Shown: piece after piece, positions 1 to 2,870 of the stretch | How the letters are laid out: every line of letters starts with the position of its first letter | Position numbering within the stretch: position 1 is the stretch's first letter | NCBI GenBank assembly: GCA_900554385.1 | Contig: USHE01000124.1 | Coordinates: 1 to 5,125 of the forward strand | Reading direction: 5' to 3' | DNA: 5,125 nt | Source: an uncultured bacterium | Lineage (GTDB): Bacteria; Cyanobacteriota; Vampirovibrionia; Gastranaerophilales; Gastranaerophilaceae | Made by a program: the position numbers and the translations under genes | The notes under the pieces: generated by a model | What the model was told of the DNA's origin: nothing | Database searches by the model: none | The model's input: only the letters and a program-made list of their open reading frames with translations

Positions 1-29
1 TGAAAGCTTGTCATATCAATGTTTTTCAT
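1..29 (-). CDS. 5' end of an unidentified gene, cut by the left window edge
   Basis: Only the first nine full codons are in the window, reading MKNIDMTSF. The start is chosen because an AAAGGAGAG Shine-Dalgarno sequence (complement of 35-43) lies 7 nt before the ATG at 27-29. A second in-frame ATG at 12-14 has no such site. The gene follows rpsR on the same strand but lies beyond the terminator at 81-114, so it is probably its own transcription unit. Nine residues are too few to name a family. The start is inferred from ribosome-site quality and could be wrong if the downstream frame closes soon. Confidence 0.6.
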
Positions 30-62
30 ACAATCTCTCCTTTGATAAATTTTTACCAATTT

Positions 63-71
63 ATTTTAACA
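63..71 (-). promoter_or_regulatory. Candidate extended -10 promoter for the left-edge gene
   Basis: On the minus strand the sequence reads TGT-TAAAAT, an extended -10 with five of six matches to TATAAT. It lies between the terminator at 81-114 and the ribosome binding site at 35-43. Transcription would start near 56. No recognisable -35 hexamer is present at the usual distance; that region is the terminator stem. In DNA this AT-rich a chance match is likely enough to keep confidence modest. Confidence 0.35.
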
Positions 72-79
72 TATTTACT

Positions 80-114
80 AAAAAAGAGAAATGTTTAATA
101 ACATTCCTCTTTTT
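80..114 (-). terminator. Rho-independent terminator of the rpsF-ssb-rpsR operon
   Basis: Bases 81-94 pair with 101-114: 13 base pairs with one mismatch (89/106) and a 6-nt loop (95-100). In the minus-strand transcript the stem ends in a run of six U (complement of 85-80). It lies about 20 nt past the rpsR stop. Because the arms end in A5 and T5, the same hairpin has a U tract in the plus-strand transcript too, so it could work in both directions. No gene reads into it from the left on the plus strand within the window. Confidence 0.85.
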
Positions 115-133
115 ATATTAATCAGATTTTGAA

Positions 134-367
134 TTAATCAAAAGTGTATCCGATAATAGCAGCTTCTCTTGCGCGTTTAATTGATCTTGCAATCATTCTC
201 TGGTGTTCTGCGCAGTTACCTGTAATACGGCGAGGAATAATTTTTCCTGCTTCTGTAAGGTATCTTTTCAATTTTGCTGCATCTTTGTAATCAATTGAAG
301 TTACTTTGTCTGCACAAAGACTGCAATTTTTACGTTTTTTCTTATCTGATGCGTCTTGTCTTGCCAT
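134..367 (-). CDS. rpsR: 30S ribosomal protein S18
   Basis: S18 binds 16S rRNA as a heterodimer with S6 on the platform of the small subunit. The 77-residue protein has normal family length and carries the signature from about residue 13 to 55: CSLCADKV, IDYKD (25-29), GKIIPRRITG (41-50) and CAEHQR (52-57). Residues C15, C18, C52 and H55 form the CxxC/CxxH set of the zinc-binding form of S18, as opposed to paralogues that have lost the cysteines. The C-terminal half is rich in Arg/Lys for rRNA contact. It is the last gene of the rpsF-ssb-rpsR operon, 116 nt after ssb, and is followed by a terminator. Its ribosome site (AAAGG, complement of 380-384) is 12 nt from the ATG, longer than for its neighbours, so translation may be tuned by the structured gap upstream. 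Confidence 0.97.
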   Translation of the reverse strand: MARQDASDKKKRKNCSLCADKVTSIDYKDAAKLKRYLTEAGKIIPRRITGNCAEHQRMIARSIKRAREAAIIGYTFD

Positions 368-391
368 TTTAGTATGTTACCTTTCTATTGT

Positions 392-405
392 GCCGGAATT
401 CCGGC
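392..405. repeat. Perfect 14-bp palindrome upstream of rpsR
   Basis: GCCGGAATTCCGGC is a perfect palindrome. As RNA it can fold into a 5-bp all-GC stem with an AAUU loop. It lies 6 nt upstream of the AGAAAGG ribosome site of rpsR, in a gap otherwise made mostly of A and T. No U tract follows it, so it is not a terminator. It could be a control hairpin for S18 translation, a processing site or a protein-binding operator; the sequence does not decide. The same GCCGG string recurs in the rpsF-ssb gap. Confidence 0.6.
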
Positions 406-449
406 TCGACCTGTTTTTTTTCTTTCTACTATTTTATATTTGTTGTTTT

Positions 450-470
450 GTGCGAAATAATCTGTCGCAC
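450..470 (-). repeat. Hairpin just downstream of ssb
   Basis: GTGCGA at 450-455 pairs with TCGCAC at 465-470, a 6-bp stem with a 9-nt loop, beginning 13 nt after the ssb stop codon. In the operon transcript it is followed by an A-rich stretch, not by U, so it is not an intrinsic terminator. It may protect the 3' end of the rpsF-ssb segment or mark a processing point before rpsR; this is inference. Confidence 0.5.
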
Positions 471-483
471 CACGTAAAATTCG

Positions 484-903
484 CTAGAACGGAATTTCGT
501 CCTCTCCGATTAATTCATTAGAAAAGTCATCGGATTCAAATTTTACAATTTCTTCTGTTCCGAATTTACCGGAGGAAGAACTGCTTGATGAACTGCCTGA
601 AATTGAGCTTTCACCCATTTTTTCGATAGTGTTTGCGTCAATTTCATAAATTCTTTTTTCACTGCCGTCATCCATTTTTACGGTTGCGGTTTGGAGTCTG
701 CCTTCAACAAGAACATTATCTCCTTTATCAAGTGTTGAAACAACTTCTTCGAGAGAGGTTCTTTTAGACATAACTCTAACAAGCATTTCATCTCTGTCTG
801 CAATGTTCAATATAAACGCTGTTACAGCAACATTGTTTTGTGTAAAACGTTTTTCAGGAGTTCTGTATATTGTACCTGTAACTACTGCTTTTGCTAATGA
901 CAT
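484..903 (-). CDS. ssb: Single-stranded DNA-binding protein
   Basis: SSB coats single-stranded DNA in replication, recombination and repair, and recruits partners through its C-terminal tip. The 139-residue protein has an N-terminal OB-fold from about residue 3 to 97: AVVTGTIYRTPEKRFT (6-21), an internal strand RVMSKR (43-48), and GDNVLVEGRLQ (61-71), the usual family landmark. Residues 99-112 are a serine-rich linker with eight serines in a row. The tail is acidic and ends DEIPF, close to the canonical DDDIPF. The start is set by AAAGGA (complement of 910-915), 6 nt from the ATG; an overlapping ATG at 905-907 is out of frame. It sits between rpsF and rpsR, the classical bacterial arrangement, and is shorter than the roughly 170-180 residues usual in E. 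coli or Bacillus because the linker is short. Confidence 0.96.
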   Translation of the reverse strand: MSLAKAVVTGTIYRTPEKRFTQNNVAVTAFILNIADRDEMLVRVMSKRTSLEEVVSTLDKGDNVLVEGRLQTATVKMDDGSEKRIYEIDANTIEKMGESSISGSSSSSSSSGKFGTEEIVKFESDDFSNELIGEDEIPF

Positions 904-928
904 ACATTTTCCTTTCGTTTATCGTGAG

Positions 929-949
929 TTCCTGATTTTTAATCAGGAA
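929..949 (-). repeat. 9-bp hairpin between rpsF and ssb
   Basis: TTCCTGATT at 929-937 pairs perfectly with AATCAGGAA at 941-949, with a 3-nt loop. It lies in the 54-nt gap between the rpsF stop and the ssb ribosome site. On the minus-strand transcript it is followed by CUCACG, not a U tract, so it is not an intrinsic terminator for rpsF. It could be a stability or processing element, or part of a binding site for the S6:S18 complex; both are inference. Confidence 0.6.
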
Positions 950-959
950 AAGCCGGCTT
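950..959. repeat. GC-rich palindrome overlapping the rpsF stop codon
   Basis: AAGCCGGCTT is a perfect 10-bp palindrome that takes in two bases of the rpsF stop codon (958-960). It directly adjoins the 929-949 hairpin. Its AGCCGG core (minus-strand reading) reappears in the palindrome upstream of rpsR at 392-405. Short palindromes do occur by chance; the repetition of a GC-rich one in both gaps of the same AT-rich operon is the reason to list it. Confidence 0.4.
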
Positions 960-1239
960 ATGCAGCCATGAACATTGTTCTGATGATGTTGTCGCTTAAT
1001 CTTAATTGTCTTTTGAATTCAGCAACTTTTTCTGCCGGAAGTGACAAAACTGAAGAAACTAAAAATCCATCTCTAAAGTTTTGGATGTCATAAGCTAATT
1101 TTTTTCTTCCGATTTTGTCTGTAGATTCAACTTTTCCTTCTAAACCTGCAACTGTGTCGTTAAGTTTAGCGATTAATTTATCTACTTCTTCTGCATCTAA
1201 ATTTGGTTTAAATACAGTTAAAAGTTCATAAGTTTTCAT
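958..1239 (-). CDS. rpsF: 30S ribosomal protein S6
   Basis: S6 pairs with S18 on the platform of the 30S subunit. The 93-residue protein is of normal length and has the family pattern: MKTYELLTVFKPNL at the start (first beta strand), GRKKLAYDIQNFRDGFLV (residues 44-61), and LRLSDNIIRTMF (79-90) near the end. The fold is expected to be the beta-alpha-beta ferredoxin-like one of S6. The start is supported by AAGGAG (complement of 1248-1253), 8 nt from the ATG. It is the first gene of rpsF-ssb-rpsR and follows dapF by 56 nt. A candidate promoter in that gap would give a leader of only about 26 nt, too short for the folded rpsF leader known in some bacteria, so feedback control by S6:S18, if present, would have to use another site. 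Confidence 0.96.
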   Translation of the reverse strand: MKTYELLTVFKPNLDAEEVDKLIAKLNDTVAGLEGKVESTDKIGRKKLAYDIQNFRDGFLVSSVLSLPAEKVAEFKRQLRLSDNIIRTMFMAA

Positions 1240-1271
1240 TTAATTTTCTCCTTTTTCTAGTGTATATTCAG

Positions 1272-1301
1272 ATAATATCATGAAAATGTTAATTTTTACA
1301 A
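1272..1301 (-). promoter_or_regulatory. Candidate promoter of the rpsF-ssb-rpsR operon
   Basis: On the minus strand, TTGTAA (complement of 1296-1301, four of six matches to TTGACA) is followed after 18 nt by TATTAT (complement of 1272-1277, five of six). A TGA directly before TATTAT makes it an extended -10. The -35 overlaps the last codons and the stop of dapF. Transcription would start near 1265. I see no intrinsic terminator between dapF and rpsF, so read-through from dapF is also possible. Confidence 0.5.
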
Positions 1302-2129
1302 CATGTAATCTGCTGTGAACGAGTAATTTGCAGGTCCGATTAAGAAAATATTTTCTGTCGGATTTGACGCATTTCCTTGCCATTCAACGAATACAGACCC
1401 TCCAAGAAGATTAACTTTAACTTTTTGTTCTGTTAAGTTATTTAAAACACATGCCACGACTGATGCACAGGCACCTGTCCCGCAAGCTAAAGTTATGCCG
1501 CAGCCTCGTTCAAAAACCCGCATATCTATTTCTGTACGAGATAGAATTTTGACAAATTCTGTATTTGTTTTTTCAGGGAAGAATTTGTGTTTTTCTATTT
1601 CCGGTCCGTATTTTAATGCCATTTCCATAGGGTCATCATCCCCTATAATTACACAATGCGGATTTCCCATTGAAACAGGAGTGATGTCAAATTCTCTGTC
1701 AAGTGCATTCAATTTGCGTTCGCCGTTGAATGGAATTTTTGCATCTTCAAGAATTGGTGTACCCATATTTACTTTTACATTTCCATCTTCCAGAAGTTGT
1801 GGTTTTATGACGCCTGCACCTGTCATAACTGAAAATTCTTTTTTATCAACAAGTCCTTTGTCAAAAACGTATTTTGCAAAACATCTCATACCGTTTCCGC
1901 ACATTTGCGCTATAGAACCGTCAGAATTATAAAAATACCATCCGATATCGGTTTGGTCAGTGTTTGTGTCCGGAATAATCATTCCGTCTGCTCCAACTCC
2001 GAAGTTTCTGTTACAAACTTTTTTGGCTAATTCATCCATAGGCATTTGTGTTTTTTCGTATTCTTCGTAATCTATAATTACAAAATCATTTCCGCAGCCT
2101 TGCATTTTAGTTATTTTAATTGTCGTCAT
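1296..2129 (-). CDS. dapF: Diaminopimelate epimerase
   Basis: DapF interconverts LL- and meso-2,6-diaminopimelate in the cytoplasm, the step before lysine and the source of meso-DAP for peptidoglycan; it needs no cofactor. The 277-residue length is typical. Visible landmarks are MQGCGNDFVIID (9-20), NSDGSIAQMCGNGMRC (68-83) with catalytic Cys77, MGNPHCV (154-160), NTEFV (189-193), and ERGCGITLACGTGACAS (207-223) with the second catalytic Cys216. The two halves form the pseudo-symmetric domains of the family, and both acid/base cysteines are present, so the enzyme should be active. The start has AGAGGTGA (complement of 2133-2140) just upstream; the later Met9 would remove the first strand. A TGCTATAAT promoter lies close behind. 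It reads towards rpsF, and no other dap or lys gene is in the window. Confidence 0.97.
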   Translation of the reverse strand: MTTIKITKMQGCGNDFVIIDYEEYEKTQMPMDELAKKVCNRNFGVGADGMIIPDTNTDQTDIGWYFYNSDGSIAQMCGNGMRCFAKYVFDKGLVDKKEFSVMTGAGVIKPQLLEDGNVKVNMGTPILEDAKIPFNGERKLNALDREFDITPVSMGNPHCVIIGDDDPMEMALKYGPEIEKHKFFPEKTNTEFVKILSRTEIDMRVFERGCGITLACGTGACASVVACVLNNLTEQKVKVNLLGGSVFVEWQGNASNPTENIFLIGPANYSFTADYML

Positions 2130-2147
2130 AATTCACCTCTGTAAATG

Positions 2148-2156
2148 ATTATAGCA
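2148..2156 (-). promoter_or_regulatory. Extended -10 promoter of dapF
   Basis: The minus strand reads TGC-TATAAT, a perfect extended -10. The -35 region at the usual spacing is an A/T tract with no match to TTGACA, which an extended -10 can tolerate. Transcription would begin near 2141, right at the edge of the AGAGGTGA ribosome site, giving an mRNA leader of only about 12 nt. The A/T tracts at 2165-2193 upstream could act as an UP-like element. Confidence 0.65.
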
Positions 2157-2205
2157 TAAATGGCAAAAAAATTTTTTCACGATTTTTTAAAAATTTGCAA
2201 AAAAA

Positions 2206-2210
2206 AGGAG
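2206..2210 (+). promoter_or_regulatory. Ribosome binding site that fixes the start of the 2217 gene
   Basis: AGGAG preceded by a run of A lies 6 nt before the ATG at 2217. An in-frame ATG at 2160 would add 19 residues, but it has no Shine-Dalgarno sequence and would put coding sequence across the A/T-tract region next to the dapF promoter. The shorter protein is therefore preferred. The A and T tracts at 2165-2193 are likely part of the divergent promoter region, but I cannot pick out a convincing plus-strand -35/-10 pair. Confidence 0.8.
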
Positions 2211-2216
2211 ATAATA

Positions 2217-2870
2217 ATGCAAGTACAAAGAGTAAACACCAATCAGCCGAAATTTCAGGCATTAAAGACTACTAATGTAACCAAAAAAGTTAGAAACGAT
2301 ATTAGAAATATAAACATATATTCTCTGGATTGCAGGGATAGAGAATTTGTGGACAGAATGTATAATGCCGCAAAGAGCCAGTCTTTTCCGGAGGACAGCA
2401 GGCTTCTGGGCGGAAATACCGTTAGGGAAGTTTATAACAGTGCTTTGAAAAAAGCAAGAAATTTATCACAGTGGGCTTATGACAGAGTTTTCCTTGCAGT
2501 AGAGGACGGAAATAAGATAACAGGTATTATGGAAGTTCTCGGCAAGGGCGACCAGCGTGTGAAAGGGCTTGCGGTTTGGAATAATGACAATCTTACCAGA
2601 AAAGCACTTATGCTCACAGCTATGAAAGATACTGAAAGACTTTCTGATTTTGCATTAATTCTTCCGAGTGAAAAATCTGCAAAAAGCGTTAACAACTATT
2701 ACCGTAAAATGAAGTTTTATACTCCGAAAGATGATAAACAGCTTATGATTGAGTGCGAAAAACTCAAATCTGCTATTCAAGCCAATGAAAAATTAATGGA
2801 CGCTAAAATTACTCATAATTGGAGTACAAAAAGCGTTGATTTGGCGAAAGTTCTGAAACTTGACGAATAG
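2217..2870 (+). CDS. Uncharacterised protein with a GNAT-acetyltransferase-like core
   Basis: I do not recognise this 217-residue protein by name. It has no signal peptide or membrane segment and looks cytoplasmic. The first 20 or so residues (around QPKFQALKTT, 10-19) look like a flexible tail. A possible GNAT core follows: strand pair RVFLAVEDGNKITGIMEVL (90-108), strand GLAV (117-120), helix LTRKALMLTAMKDTERL (126-142), then FALILP (145-150) and the SVNNYYRKMKF helix (157-167), which resembles the 'alYeklGF' region of GNAT enzymes. The glycine-rich acetyl-CoA loop (Q/R-x-x-G-x-G/A) is not evident after residue 120, so it may be a diverged or inactive member. The C-terminus (178-217) is charged and probably helical. 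It is alone on its strand, divergent from dapF, and its stop touches the recJ stop. Base composition is like that of its neighbours. The gene is likely real; the fold is an inference. Confidence 0.8.
   Translation: MQVQRVNTNQPKFQALKTTNVTKKVRNDIRNINIYSLDCRDREFVDRMYNAAKSQSFPEDSRLLGGNTVREVYNSALKKARNLSQWAYDRVFLAVEDGNKITGIMEVLGKGDQRVKGLAVWNNDNLTRKALMLTAMKDTERLSDFALILPSEKSAKSVNNYYRKMKFYTPKDDKQLMIECEKLKSAIQANEKLMDAKITHNWSTKSVDLAKVLKLDE

Noticed and set aside
929..949. Hairpin after rpsF read as an intrinsic terminator
   Set aside because: No U tract follows in the minus-strand transcript, and ssb with its ribosome site follows at once in a known operon order.
803..1093. Plus-strand open frame across the ssb-rpsF gap
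   Set aside because: It is antisense to the ends of two conserved genes and has no ribosome site or recognisable product.
1495..1932. 145-codon open frame on the plus strand
   Set aside because: It lies wholly antisense to dapF, whose motifs and both catalytic cysteines are intact; it has no family signature of its own.
2163..2198. GCAAA/TTTGC arms flanking A and T tracts as a hairpin or operator
   Set aside because: Only 5 bp pair cleanly, the inner A and T runs can pair in several registers, and such matches are expected in DNA made almost only of A and T.
2160..2216. Upstream ATG that would extend the orphan protein by 19 residues
   Set aside because: It has no ribosome binding site, reads through A/T tracts giving a Lys/Phe-rich stretch, and a strong AGGAG stands before the later ATG at 2217.
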